Shown piece by piece: positions 52,366 to 61,969 of a stretch of DNA of 64,000 bases. Source of the stretch: Candidatus Microbacterium colombiense (GTDB taxonomy: Bacteria; Actinomycetota; Actinomycetes; Actinomycetales; Microbacteriaceae); contig CP119308.1 of assembly GCA_029203165.1 (NCBI GenBank), forward strand, positions 3,162,001 through 3,226,000, given 5' to 3'. Each line of letters opens with the position of its first letter. Positions within the stretch are counted from its first letter, which is position 1. Under the pieces are notes generated by a model, which was given only the letters and a program-made list of their open reading frames with translations, was not told the origin of the DNA and made no database searches. Made by a program: the position numbers and the translations under genes.

Positions 52366-53136
52366 TCAGCCGGTGACCATCCTGACCCCCAGCACCGGCA
52401 CGGCATCCAGCAGATCCCGCGTGTACTCGGCCTCGGGAGCCGCGAGCAGGTGCTCCGTCGGGCCCGACTCGACGATCCGGCCGTGGCGCATGACGTACAC
52501 CTCGTCGCTGATGTAGCGGACGACCGCGAGGTTGTGCGAGATGAAGAGGATCGACAGCCCCAGCCGCTCCTGCAGCTCGCGCAGCAGGTTGAGGATCGCG
52601 CCCTGCACCGACACGTCAAGTGCGCTCGTCACCTCGTCGGCGATCAGCACCGACGGCTCGCCCGCGAGTGCGCGCGCGATCGTGATGCGCTGACGCTGTC
52701 CGCCGGAGAACGCCCCCGGCCGCTCCCCCGCCCTGTCCGGATCGAGGTGCACGAGCGCGAGCAGTTCCCGCGTGCGCGCGATGCGCTCGGCGCGCGTCCA
52801 GGAGCGCCCTGTGGCGCGCAAGGCCTCGGCGATCGACTCGCCCACGCTCATCCGCGGATCCAGCGCGGAGAAGGGGTCCTGGAACACCAGCTGCATCCGC
52901 CGTCGCGCGTCACGGGCCGCACGCCCACGGCCGACGGCCGAGACGCCGTCGACACGGATCGACCCCGCGGCCGGCTGCACCAGCCCGACGGCGGCACCGG
53001 CGATCGTGCTCTTGCCCGACCCGGATTCGCCGACGAGGCCGACGGTGCGGCCCGGCCGCACGACGATCGACACGTCGTCGACGACGACCGCCCGTCCGTA
53101 GCGCACGGTCAGACCGTCGATCTCGAGGGCGTTCAT
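52366..53136 (-). CDS. Peptide-type ABC transporter ATPase (DppF type)
   Basis: A 256-residue ATPase with Walker A GESGSGKST at 36-44, signature FSGGQRQR at 143-150 and Walker B LIADEV near 164-169 (Val replacing the usual Pro in ADEP). It ends shortly after the ABC domain without the long oligopeptide C-terminal extension (about 70 residues shorter than OppF). It overlaps the fusion protein upstream by four bases. Powers import with the DppD half of that fusion. Confidence 0.92.
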   Translation of the reverse strand: MNALEIDGLTVRYGRAVVVDDVSIVVRPGRTVGLVGESGSGKSTIAGAAVGLVQPAAGSIRVDGVSAVGRGRAARDARRRMQLVFQDPFSALDPRMSVGESIAEALRATGRSWTRAERIARTRELLALVHLDPDRAGERPGAFSGGQRQRITIARALAGEPSVLIADEVTSALDVSVQGAILNLLRELQERLGLSILFISHNLAVVRYISDEVYVMRHGRIVESGPTEHLLAAPEAEYTRDLLDAVPVLGVRMVTG

Positions 53137-54905
53137 ACCCCCACCTCCTCGGAGAGTGCGGATGCCGCGAGCTCCGGCGGGATGACGGGGAGCGGCTGCG
53201 TGCGGTCGGATGTCATATCGGGCAGGCACGCGATGAGCGCGCGGGTGTACGGATGCCGTGCGTCCTGGCGGATGCTCTGCGCGTCGAGCGACTCGACGAT
53301 GCGGCCGTCCTTCATCACGAGCACCCGATCGCAGAACGCCGAGACGAGGGCGATGTCATGCGAGATGAAGATGATCGCCGCCCCCGTCTCCTGCTGCGCC
53401 CGGCGGAGGACCCCCATCACCTGGCGCTGCACGGTGACGTCCAGCGCGGTGGTGGGCTCGTCGGCGATGATCAATCGCGGCCGCCCGGTGAGCGCCTGAC
53501 CGATCATGGCGCGCTGCCGCATGCCGCCGGAGAACTGATGCGGATACTGGGAGAGCCGGGAGGCGGCATCCGGGATCCCGACGGCGTCGAGAGCGGCGAC
53601 GGCTCGTGCGCGGGAGGCGGTGCGCGACATCCTCAGGTGCACCTCGGGCACCTCGGTGAGCTGGCGGCCGACCGTGAGGGCGGGATTGAGCGAGGTCAGC
53701 GGGTCCTGGAACACCATCCCCAGCTCGACGCCGAGGCGCGCACGATCCTTCGCCGACAGGGACCCGGTCATGTCGATCCCGCTGAACGAGTGAGCCGTGG
53801 TCGTGATCCGGGCGTCCCTGTCGAGCAGTCCGGCGAGCGCCATCGCGGTCAGGGACTTGCCCGATCCGGACTCCCCCACGATGCCGACGACCTCGCCGGG
53901 GGCGATGCGCAGATCCACACCGGACACGCGCTCGATGATGCTGCCGTCCGCTGCCGCGAAGGCGATGTGGAGGTCGGTGATCTCCGCGACCGGCGCATCC
54001 GGGTCCTGAGGGATCATCGTCGCGGGTACGGCAGCCTGGGACCGGGGCACGGCCGCGTGCAGCACGTGCGCCGCGGTCGCGCGGTAGCCGCCGCCGTCCG
54101 CCCCGGCCAGGGCCTCGCTGACGAACGTGAACACGAGACCGGCGAGCACGACCGCGACGCCCGGCCCGATCGCGGCGAGCGGGTTGATGTAGATGCGGGT
54201 GATGCCGTCCTGCAGCAGTCGACCCCAGTCGTACTCCGGCGGCTGCACGCCGAGCCCGAGGAATGACAGTCCCGCGAACGACAGCAGGGTGACGCTCGCG
54301 GTCGCGGCCGCGTTCACGAAGAGCGGCTTGGCGATGTTGGGCAGGATGTGCCGCACGAGGATGCTGAACGGGCCGACGCCGATCACCCGGGCGGCACGCA
54401 CGTAGTCGCGACCCGATACCGACGAGGCGAGGTTGTAGACGAGTCGGGCCAGGAACGGGATCCCGGAGATGCCGATCGCGAACATCGCACTGGAGGCGCT
54501 GGCACCCCAGATGACGGTGAAGAACAGGACGAGGAGCAGCCAGGGGAACGCGAGCAGCACGTCGAGGAGCCCGGTCATCCAGCGTCGCGGGTGGCGCGGG
54601 AGGATCACCGCGATCAGCCCGAAGGCGATGCCTCCGACGGTGGCGACCACGGTCGCGCCGAGCGTCAATGCCAGGGAGATGCGCGCGGCGACCATCACCC
54701 GCGCGAAGATGTCTCGACCGAGGTCGTCGGTGCCGAACGGATGCGCAGCACTCGGCGGCAGCAGACGGTCGGGCACGACGCTGGTGCCGGCCGCATCGGC
54801 GAAGAGGATCGGTCCGAGCACGGTCACGAGCAGCAGCGCGGCCAGACCGAGGATCGCGGCGACCGCCACGGTGGAGAGGCGGCGACGGGTTCGGGATGCG
54901 GTCAT
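53133..54905 (-). CDS. Fused DppC permease and DppD ATPase of a peptide-type ABC importer
   Basis: A 590-residue protein combining two subunits that are normally separate. Residues 1-270 are a DppC-type permease with an EAA-like loop (YVRAARVIGVGPFSILVRHI near 168-187) and five or six helices. A linker of about 35 residues (270-305) leads to an ABC ATPase: Walker A GESGSGKS at 344-351, Q-loop FQDPLTSLNP, signature FSGGMRQR at 458-465 and Walker B LIIADEP at 478-484. The frame is continuous, and both halves are complete. Similar permease-ATPase fusions exist in actinobacteria. Overlaps the DppF-type gene by four bases. Confidence 0.92.
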   Translation of the reverse strand: MTASRTRRRLSTVAVAAILGLAALLLVTVLGPILFADAAGTSVVPDRLLPPSAAHPFGTDDLGRDIFARVMVAARISLALTLGATVVATVGGIAFGLIAVILPRHPRRWMTGLLDVLLAFPWLLLVLFFTVIWGASASSAMFAIGISGIPFLARLVYNLASSVSGRDYVRAARVIGVGPFSILVRHILPNIAKPLFVNAAATASVTLLSFAGLSFLGLGVQPPEYDWGRLLQDGITRIYINPLAAIGPGVAVVLAGLVFTFVSEALAGADGGGYRATAAHVLHAAVPRSQAAVPATMIPQDPDAPVAEITDLHIAFAAADGSIIERVSGVDLRIAPGEVVGIVGESGSGKSLTAMALAGLLDRDARITTTAHSFSGIDMTGSLSAKDRARLGVELGMVFQDPLTSLNPALTVGRQLTEVPEVHLRMSRTASRARAVAALDAVGIPDAASRLSQYPHQFSGGMRQRAMIGQALTGRPRLIIADEPTTALDVTVQRQVMGVLRRAQQETGAAIIFISHDIALVSAFCDRVLVMKDGRIVESLDAQSIRQDARHPYTRALIACLPDMTSDRTQPLPVIPPELAASALSEEVGV

Positions 54906-54908
54906 GGA

Positions 54909-55952
54909 TCAGCCCTCCGCGATCGACGAGCGAGGATCGACGGTGACGAGCACGAGGTCGACCACGAGATTGACGCCGAGGATGATCAGCGCGTAGACGA
55001 TGACGACACCCTGCACGACGGGGTAGTCCTTGGCACCCACGGCGGGCACCATGATGCCGCCCATGCCGGGGATGGCGAAGATCGTCTCCATGAAGACCGT
55101 GCCGGCGATCATGCCGCTCAGCAGCAGTCCGCCGACGGTGAGTGAGGCCGTCACGATGTTCGGCAGCGCGTGCCGCAGGTACACGAGGCGGGATGGCAAC
55201 CGCTTGGCGCGCGCCGTGGTCATGTAGGTCATGCCCAGCACCGTCACCATCTCGACCTGCACGATACGCGCGAGGTACGCCATGGGGCCGAGGGCGAGAG
55301 CGAGCACCGGCAGGATCGCCTCCCGCGGATCCCCCCACCCCGCCGCCGGGAGCCAGCCGAGCTGTACCGCGAAGAGCGCGATGAGGCCGACCGCCAGCAG
55401 GAAGCCCGGCACGGCGATGAGCATGCCCAGTACGCCGGAGATCACCGCATCCTGCACGCGCCGGCGACCCGACTGCATGCTCACCGCCGCACCGATACCG
55501 ATCGGGAGGGCGGCGAAGAGGGCGACGAGGAAGCTGAGCACGCCGAGCACGGCCGTCGCCGGGAAACGTTGCGCGATCATGGCCGACACCGGTTGGCCGG
55601 TGCGGATCGAGACACCGAAGTCGCCGCGCAGCAGCCCGCCGATGTAGTCGACGAACTGGGAGAAGAGCGGCTTGTCGAGCCCGAGCTCTGCGCGCGTCGC
55701 CGCCACCAGCTCGGGCGAGGCCTGCACCCCGAGGGCCGCGCGCACCGGGTCGCCCGGAACGAGATGGACCAGGAAGAACGAGGCGACGACCACGACGGCC
55801 AGGGACAGCAGCAGTCGACCGAATCGTCGGAGGAGGAAACCGGCCCGGGTGGACGGGCGGAAGCCACGACGACGACCTCCCGCCCGCGACGCCTGAGCGG
55901 CAGACGGATCGTCCGCGAGTTCGGCGGCCGGGAGCGAAGAGATCGTCGTCAT
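54909..55952 (-). CDS. DppB-type ABC transporter permease
   Basis: A 347-residue permease with six helices. After a basic N-terminal region of about 35 residues comes FGRLLLSLAVVVVASFFLVH, then the family segment PGDPVRAALGVQASPE near residues 67-82, and the EAA-like loop YMTTARAKRLPSRLVYLRHA near 243-262. It pairs with the DppC half of the fusion protein, three bases downstream of it in the transcript. The binding protein is four bases upstream, so all are one operon. Confidence 0.92.
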   Translation of the reverse strand: MTTISSLPAAELADDPSAAQASRAGGRRRGFRPSTRAGFLLRRFGRLLLSLAVVVVASFFLVHLVPGDPVRAALGVQASPELVAATRAELGLDKPLFSQFVDYIGGLLRGDFGVSIRTGQPVSAMIAQRFPATAVLGVLSFLVALFAALPIGIGAAVSMQSGRRRVQDAVISGVLGMLIAVPGFLLAVGLIALFAVQLGWLPAAGWGDPREAILPVLALALGPMAYLARIVQVEMVTVLGMTYMTTARAKRLPSRLVYLRHALPNIVTASLTVGGLLLSGMIAGTVFMETIFAIPGMGGIMVPAVGAKDYPVVQGVVIVYALIILGVNLVVDLVLVTVDPRSSIAEG

Positions 55953-55956
55953 GGTG

Positions 55957-57549
55957 TCAGCCCAGCATCCGGATCGAGGTCGGCGTGAGGAAGTTCGGCT
56001 GATCGAACACAGCGCCGCTCTGGTAGTTCGGCAGGATGTTGTCGATCACCGGGAAGGTGTCGAACCGCTCGATGAGCTCGTTCTCGGCCTGCTGCCACAG
56101 TCCGCACGTGTCGTCGGGGCTGGCGACCTTGGCCTGCTCGGCGAGCTCGTTGTAGGCCGGGTTGTCGACGAACATGAAGTTCAGTCCGCCCTTGTCGGGG
56201 GTCGCGCCCTCGAAGAACAGGGCGAGCACCACGGGGCTGCCCGGGCCGATCTGCACCCAGCCGGTGTCCCAGTCGAAGCTCGTGTAAAGCTGATCGGACC
56301 ACGCGGCGGAGTCGTTCGCCGAGAGGATCGTGTTCACGCCCAGGCCGTCCCACGTCTCCTTGACCAGCTCGGCGGCGGGGCCGTGCGAGGCGGTCGGGGC
56401 GTCGTAGATGAACTTGATGTCGAGGGGCTTGCCGTCCTTCTCGCGCATGCCGTCGTCGTTCAGCACCCACCCGGCCTCGTCGAGCAGCTCCGCGGCTCGG
56501 TCGAGGTCGGTGTCGGGGAGCGTCCAGGTCGGCTCGTCGGCCACGCAGAGCAGCGGACTCTTCGTGACCAGCGATTCGGACGGGATGCCTGTCGCACCGG
56601 CGATCACGGGACCGACCTCGTCGCGGTCGATCGCGATCGAGAGCGCCTCGCGCACGAGCGGGTCGGAGAACGGACGACCCTCCTTCTCGTTGAAGAGGAT
56701 CTGTCCGACCGGGTTACGCACGCCGACGTAGTCGACGCCCGCGCCCTCGAGGCGGGCCTGATCGGGGCCGGTGACGACGCCCGAGTTCAGCTCACCCGAC
56801 AGCAGCAGGTTGGTGATGGTGCTCTGATCGGCGATGACGCGCGCCTCGATCGTGTCGGGCAGGCCGACCGTCTCGCTGGTGACGTCGTCAGGACCCCAGG
56901 TGTAGTCGTCCCGCTTCGTGAAGACGTAGGCGTCGCCGGTGCGGGCCTCGCTCAACTGGAACAGTCCGGTCCCGTCCGTGGTGTCGAACAGGGAGTCCGT
57001 GTCGGCGAGACCCGCATCGCAGACCATCATGATCGTGCCGATGTTGACGGCGAGGAAGGGGTCGTTGACCGTGCTGGTGACCGTGACGACGTTGCCCTCT
57101 GCAGTCGCGGAGACGGCCTCGGTGATCACCGTGCCGTACGAGAACGTCGCGTTCGCGGGGTCGGCGTTGTAGTTGATGTTGTCGGCGACCGTCTGCGCGG
57201 TGAACTCCGAGCCGTCGGCGCAGGTGATCCCGTCCTTGAGCGTGTAGGTCGCCTCGGTACCCGTGTCGGTCCACTCGGCGGCGAGCCACGGCTCGAAGTC
57301 GCCGTCGGGGGTCACGTAGATGAGGGATTCGTAGGCGATCGTGACGACGTCGAACGTGTCGGGCGACACCGTCTTCATCGGGTTGAGATCACCCGGGTCG
57401 TCGCTGAGCGCTTTGACGAAGGTGCCTCCGGAGACGAAGTCCCCCTCGGCCGTGCCGGAGTCGGGATCGGTCGATCCCGAGCAGGATGCCAGTGTCATCG
57501 CGAGGATGACGGCTCCCGCGGCTGCGGGAACGAGCATGCGGTGCTTCAT
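55957..57549 (-). CDS. Peptide/nickel-type solute-binding lipoprotein
   Basis: A 530-residue family-5 extracellular binding protein. The lipobox is LASC (Cys23). Family features include GGTFVKALSDDPGDLNPMKT near 45-64, VREALSIAIDRDEVGPVIAG near 305-324 and the C-terminal lobe with FDWDTGWVQIG. Family 5 proteins bind peptides but also hydantoins, opines, polyamines and metals. With hyuA-like and DUF917 genes next to it, a cyclic amide is a reasonable ligand, but that is inference. Confidence 0.9.
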   Translation of the reverse strand: MKHRMLVPAAAGAVILAMTLASCSGSTDPDSGTAEGDFVSGGTFVKALSDDPGDLNPMKTVSPDTFDVVTIAYESLIYVTPDGDFEPWLAAEWTDTGTEATYTLKDGITCADGSEFTAQTVADNINYNADPANATFSYGTVITEAVSATAEGNVVTVTSTVNDPFLAVNIGTIMMVCDAGLADTDSLFDTTDGTGLFQLSEARTGDAYVFTKRDDYTWGPDDVTSETVGLPDTIEARVIADQSTITNLLLSGELNSGVVTGPDQARLEGAGVDYVGVRNPVGQILFNEKEGRPFSDPLVREALSIAIDRDEVGPVIAGATGIPSESLVTKSPLLCVADEPTWTLPDTDLDRAAELLDEAGWVLNDDGMREKDGKPLDIKFIYDAPTASHGPAAELVKETWDGLGVNTILSANDSAAWSDQLYTSFDWDTGWVQIGPGSPVVLALFFEGATPDKGGLNFMFVDNPAYNELAEQAKVASPDDTCGLWQQAENELIERFDTFPVIDNILPNYQSGAVFDQPNFLTPTSIRMLG

Positions 57550-57613
57550 TGCAGTTCTCCTCTTATCCAGGGCTTCTGTCGGTAGTGCATCGGGTGGTGC
57601 GGGTAGGGACGGA

Positions 57614-59194
57614 TCAGTACGCGCTCGCGGTCGCGGCGAGCCGGCTGAGCGGGCCGGCGGCCTTGACCGAGACCTTCAGCGTGGGGCGGGTGGTGTACGT
57701 GAGCGAGGTCTCGAGAACATCGACCACGGCGACCTGCAGCGGGTCGGCGCCGGCCTGGATCGCCTTGGCGATCGCCGCCTGGGATGCCGCCTCGATCGCG
57801 GCCGTCCGGTCGTCGAGGTCCGAGATCTGCTCGGCGCGGCCTCCGGCGAGCGAGATCGCGGCGCCGACCGCGTTGGCGACGTCGCCGTGTGCGGGTCGGA
57901 TGACCTCCGAGGAGCCCGGGATGCCGTCGGGGACGAGGAACCCGCCACCGCCGACGACGACGAGGGGCAGATCGACCCGTCCGAGCGAGAGGCGTTCGAC
58001 GGCCTCCTCGACACGATCACGGGCGACGCCCAACGCGTCACCCAGTGCGCTCCGCATCGCTGCCGACAGCTTCGGCAGCGCGCGACCGGCGACGTCGATG
58101 CCCGCGGCGACCGCGGCATCCGTCAGCGTGGGCGTCGACCCGCCGAACAGGAGCCCCTCGGTGTTGATGCGGTGTCCGACCGACCCCGGTCCCACCGCCC
58201 CCGTGGCGGGGTCGATGATCGTGCCGCCGCCGATGCCCAGGCTCAGGATGTCGGGCATCCGGAAGTTGGTGCGCACACCGCCGATCTCGCGCGGCAGCGT
58301 CGATTCGCGGGGGAACCCCTGCACGAGAACACCGAGGTCGCTCGTGGTGCCGCCGACATCCACGACGATCGCGTTCTCGACCCCGGAGAGGAAAGCCGCT
58401 CCGCGGATGGAGTTCGCGGGGCCGGAGCCGATCGTGAGCACCGGGTAGCGCACCGCGTAGTCGAGCGTCATCAGAGTGCCGTCGTTCTGGGCGAAGAACG
58501 TCGCGACGTCGAGGCCCTCTTCTGCGACGACCGACACGAGCGCGTTCGTCACCTCGTAGGCGACGCCGCGGAGTGCGGCGTTGAGCACGGTCGCGTTCTC
58601 GCGTTCGAGAAGGCCGTCGGGGCCGATGTCCTGGCTGAGGAAGACGGGGGTGTCGGATCCGAGGTGTGCATGGATGAGGGATTCGACCTCGAGTTCCTGA
58701 TCCGGCGACGACGGGCTGAAGATGCCGCACACCGCGACGCTGTCGAAGGCGCCCTCGAGCGAATCGAGGAAGCGCAGGATGCCGTCGCGGTCCAGCGGCG
58801 AGATCGGTGTGCCGTCGACCATGTGCCCTCCGCCGAGCATCGCGGAACCCGCCAGCACGCGATCAGCGAGATCACGGGGCCAGCCGATGAGAGGGGGGTA
58901 CTCCGTGGCCGCCGGTGCGCCGAGGCGGATCATGGCGACCCGGTCCAGCTGGCGCCGGGCGACGATGGCGTTGGTCGCGTGGGTCGTGCCGAGCATGACC
59001 CGGGACACACGCGAGCGGTCGTCACCGAGTGCACGCAGCACGTCGGCGATGCCGGCGCGGATGCCTCCCGTGACGTCGTCGGTCGTCGGGCGCTTGGTGT
59101 GCGCGAGCACCGTGCCGGATTCGTCGAGCACCACCGCATCGGTGTTGGTGCCGCCGACATCGACGCCGATGGAGAGATCGCGGAGGGCGGTCAT
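57614..59194 (-). CDS. Hydantoinase/oxoprolinase (HyuA)-type protein
   Basis: A 526-residue member of the hydantoinase A/oxoprolinase family, which opens five-membered cyclic amides with ATP. The N-terminal ASKHA-like phosphate loop GVDVGGTNTDAVVLD is at 10-24, the second VVDVGGTTSDLGVL at 277-290, with GTTHATNAIV near 69-78. It is shorter than canonical HyuA (about 680) and lacks the C-terminal extension, a form usually found beside DUF917 genes. No HyuB partner is present. It overlaps the DUF917 gene by four bases, so the two products probably act together. Confidence 0.88.
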   Translation of the reverse strand: MTALRDLSIGVDVGGTNTDAVVLDESGTVLAHTKRPTTDDVTGGIRAGIADVLRALGDDRSRVSRVMLGTTHATNAIVARRQLDRVAMIRLGAPAATEYPPLIGWPRDLADRVLAGSAMLGGGHMVDGTPISPLDRDGILRFLDSLEGAFDSVAVCGIFSPSSPDQELEVESLIHAHLGSDTPVFLSQDIGPDGLLERENATVLNAALRGVAYEVTNALVSVVAEEGLDVATFFAQNDGTLMTLDYAVRYPVLTIGSGPANSIRGAAFLSGVENAIVVDVGGTTSDLGVLVQGFPRESTLPREIGGVRTNFRMPDILSLGIGGGTIIDPATGAVGPGSVGHRINTEGLLFGGSTPTLTDAAVAAGIDVAGRALPKLSAAMRSALGDALGVARDRVEEAVERLSLGRVDLPLVVVGGGGFLVPDGIPGSSEVIRPAHGDVANAVGAAISLAGGRAEQISDLDDRTAAIEAASQAAIAKAIQAGADPLQVAVVDVLETSLTYTTRPTLKVSVKAAGPLSRLAATASAY

Positions 59195-60297
59195 CGGGCT
59201 GCTCCTTCGAAGGGTGCGTAGGGGAGGTCGTAGCCGAACGCGGCGGGCCCGGCGAGCTCGAGGCCGCGAGGCGTGCGCCAGATCGGATCGCAGGCCCAGG
59301 CGAGCACGGAGACCCGTTGCCCGAAGCGCAGCATCTCGGTGGTGATCGCATGGCCGGTCTCGGCATCCACGATGGTGATGAGGTCGGGCACGCTCGCCAG
59401 CACCTCGCCGTCTTCGAGCACGAGGAGGTTCTCGTTCTGCAGTTCGAGTCGCTGCAGGCGTCCCCGGTCGGCGCCCGTGCCCGAGATCGTGACCGAACCA
59501 CGGGCGAAACCGCCCACGGTGCGGCGGTCGAGGTCGATGATCTTTCCGGTGAGGAGCACAGAGGCGTCGAGCACGTCGGCCACCGCCGCCACCGGCTCGG
59601 ATGCCGACAGGAGGGCATGACCGACGCGGATCGAGGCGCTCACCGTGCCCTCGATGACCGCACCCCGCGCCGTCTGGGCCGTGAGCGGGTAGTGCGCGCC
59701 GATGCAGATCGAGCCGCTCGAGACCGTGAGCGCCCTCGCGTGGCGCTCGAGCCAGTGCAGGTCGATGGTCTTCATGACCGAGACGTTGCCCACCACGTCA
59801 CTCAGGACCGCCCATTCGCAGGGCACACCCGCGACGTTCATCGCCACCATCGCCGCGTCGGGGAATGCCCGGCCCATGCCGTCGGCGTCGAGCACCTTCA
59901 GGCCGAGCCGCGCGGCCCAGCCGACCGGCTGCACCCCGTTGCCTCCGCCGATCTCCGCCGCCATCACCGTGGTCACGGGACGACCGGCGAGCCGCTCGAC
60001 CTCGGCGACGAGGTCCTCCACCTGATTCTTCGCCGAGAGCATCTCGATGCCGACGGTGGGAGCCCCGATGCCGGAGAGCAGGATGACGAGGTCGTCGGGT
60101 CCGAGTTCATCGACGGTGACCAGCGGCACCGGTCCGTGTTCCCGCAATGCGTTCTCGACCATGAGCTGCGCGCTGTAGACCGCGCCGCCCCCGCCTGTGC
60201 CGAAGATCGCGGCGCCCGCGCCGAACGCGGCGATGTCGTCGATCGTGATCTCGGTGATCCGTTCGCTGGTGCGCGCCGGGAGCCGTGTCTGAGCCAT
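59191..60297 (-). CDS. DUF917 / S-methyl-thiohydantoin-desulfurase-type protein
   Basis: A 368-residue protein with the DUF917 features ITIDDIAAFGAGAAIFGTGGG near residues 17-37 (here read as IDDIAAFGAG and FGTGGGG), VMAAEIGGGNGVQPVGWAAR near 108-127, and DADGMGRAFPDAAMVAMN near 136-153. The family includes proteins named for S-methyl-thiohydantoin desulfurase and is commonly next to HyuA-type genes, as here. Actual substrate unknown. First gene of the hyuA-like pair, divergent from the second PucR regulator with 73 bp between. Confidence 0.85.
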   Translation of the reverse strand: MAQTRLPARTSERITEITIDDIAAFGAGAAIFGTGGGGAVYSAQLMVENALREHGPVPLVTVDELGPDDLVILLSGIGAPTVGIEMLSAKNQVEDLVAEVERLAGRPVTTVMAAEIGGGNGVQPVGWAARLGLKVLDADGMGRAFPDAAMVAMNVAGVPCEWAVLSDVVGNVSVMKTIDLHWLERHARALTVSSGSICIGAHYPLTAQTARGAVIEGTVSASIRVGHALLSASEPVAAVADVLDASVLLTGKIIDLDRRTVGGFARGSVTISGTGADRGRLQRLELQNENLLVLEDGEVLASVPDLITIVDAETGHAITTEMLRFGQRVSVLAWACDPIWRTPRGLELAGPAAFGYDLPYAPFEGAAR

Positions 60298-60370
60298 GTG
60301 ACCACCGTACGGAGCAGACCCGAAGCCGACAATGTGTCACCAAGCCAGTGTTTTCTGTGAAACTGTGGCC

Positions 60371-61855
60371 ATGGCACAGTACGAGATCACCGCTCTGGCG
60401 GACAGCGCAGGCCGCCTCGGGCTCCGGCATCTGGCGGGCCCGATCGATTCCCGAGCCATCGCCAGCGTCGACGTCGTCGCGATCGACCAGCTCAGCGAGG
60501 TGGCCGCCGGCACGCTGGTCATCCTCCCCTCGGATGAGCAGCCGCCGTCTTTCCGCATCGACGTCGCACTGCGCCAGGCGAGCGCCCGCGAGCTCGCCGG
60601 ACTCGTCTTCCCCCTCGACCTCGCTCTCGCAGAGACGGCGAGCGCGCTGGCCGAACGCGGGGGCGTGCCCGTCTTCGATGCGCCGGGCGTGAAGCCGGCC
60701 GACCTGGCGATGGTGATCGATCGCGCCATCTCCGGCGGAGCGTCCGAGGCGATGATGCGCGCGTCCGACGTGGTCGACAAGGCGACGGCCGCCGCGGCCG
60801 CACCCGAGAGCACGATGGACGACATCCTCGCGGCGGCGAGCCGCGCACTCGGCATCCCCTTGACACTGATCGACGATCCGACGGTCGCGTGGTCTGCGAG
60901 CGACGCGGTGTGCGTGGGCGAGGTGCCGATCGGACGCCTCGTCTGCGCCGAGGAGGATGCCGCGGCATCCGTCGCCCTCCCGGTGGTCGCCTCGCTGATG
61001 TCTCGTGCCGCTCAGCGCCAGATGCGCGACCGCTTCGCACCGACGCAGTCGCGTGCCGACCTGCTGGTCGAGCTCGTGCTGGCCGACTCGTCACGGGTCG
61101 AGGGCTTCGTCGGACCCGCCGCCCGTCTCGGTCTTCCCCTGCAGCTGTCGCACGCCGTGGCGTGGCTGTCGCCCTCGGCACTCGCCGATCCGGACGCCCG
61201 CGCGCCACGCAGCGTGCAGCCCGCCCTGGAGCTGTACGCACTGCAGCTCGTCGACGGGCGAGACGAGATGTGGCACCTGGCCTTCCTGCAGGACGATCTG
61301 ATGATCGTGTCGACCGAGGATCACGGCGCCGGTGATCATCAGCGGCGCCTGCGGGAGATCGCCGTGCGCATCCAGAATCACGCACGTTCGCTCGCAGGAC
61401 CCGGGTGGGCGTACACCCTCGGGCTCGGCACGCCCCAGCTCGGGGCGCTGGGCCTTCGCCAGTCGGCGGCCGAGGCGCGGATCGCCGCGGAGTCGGCGAT
61501 CGCCGCGGGTCGCCCCGACGGCGTCGAGCTCACCGATGTCACGGGTCTCCGGCGCGTGCTGCTCGACGTCTACGCCTCACCGGTGAGCCGGAACCTGCTC
61601 CACGACATCCTGCGCCCTCTCGACGACCTCGGTGCCGAGCGGGCCAGGACGGCCGTGCAGACACTGCTCTCGTACCTCTCGCATCGCAACTCCCTGGTGC
61701 ACGCGGGCCGCGAGCTGAGCCTGCATCCCAATGCCGTGGGGTATCGGCTCAAGCGCATCCGACAGGCGTTGGATCTCGATCTGGACGATCCCGACACCCG
61801 ATTCGCGATCGAGCTGGCCTGCCGCGTTCGGCTGCTCGGATTCGCCCAGCGCTGA
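60371..61855 (+). CDS. PucR-family transcriptional regulator (2)
   Basis: A 494-residue regulator with an N-terminal PucR-type sensing domain (starting MAQYEITALADSAGRLGLRH, with DVVAIDQLSEVAAGTLVILP), a central region, and the C-terminal HTH_30 (LLSYLSHRNSLVHAGRELSL, then HPNAVGYRLKRIRQAL). ATG 60371 is chosen. It is divergent from the DUF917-hyuA genes and probably activates that operon and the importer when their substrate is present. It is only distantly similar to the regulator at 50967, so the two likely sense different compounds. Confidence 0.87.
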   Translation: MAQYEITALADSAGRLGLRHLAGPIDSRAIASVDVVAIDQLSEVAAGTLVILPSDEQPPSFRIDVALRQASARELAGLVFPLDLALAETASALAERGGVPVFDAPGVKPADLAMVIDRAISGGASEAMMRASDVVDKATAAAAAPESTMDDILAAASRALGIPLTLIDDPTVAWSASDAVCVGEVPIGRLVCAEEDAAASVALPVVASLMSRAAQRQMRDRFAPTQSRADLLVELVLADSSRVEGFVGPAARLGLPLQLSHAVAWLSPSALADPDARAPRSVQPALELYALQLVDGRDEMWHLAFLQDDLMIVSTEDHGAGDHQRRLREIAVRIQNHARSLAGPGWAYTLGLGTPQLGALGLRQSAAEARIAAESAIAAGRPDGVELTDVTGLRRVLLDVYASPVSRNLLHDILRPLDDLGAERARTAVQTLLSYLSHRNSLVHAGRELSLHPNAVGYRLKRIRQALDLDLDDPDTRFAIELACRVRLLGFAQR

Positions 61856-61899
61856 GTCGCCCCTCGGGCTGTGATGGCGGCGTGAGTGTGCCCTCGGCA

Positions 61900-61962
61900 C
61901 ATTCCGACCCGGGAATGCTGTGCCCCGGCGACGATGACCGGGCGAGGGAGCTGGCATAGCCT
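61900..61962 (+). promoter_or_regulatory. Palindrome and candidate -10 box before the PPOX-type gene
   Basis: CATTCC at 61900-61905 mirrors GGAATG at 61912-61917 and extends, with one bulge, into GCACA and TGTGC. TAGCCT at 61957-61962 ends seven bases before the ATG at 61970, consistent with a leaderless mRNA under operator control. Confidence 0.4.
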
Positions 61963-61969
61963 CGACGAC

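Noticed and set aside
53133..54905. Frameshift or joined genes in the permease-ATPase
   Set aside because: Frame is continuous with a plausible linker and intact motifs on both sides; no internal ribosome-binding site and start near the linker was evident.
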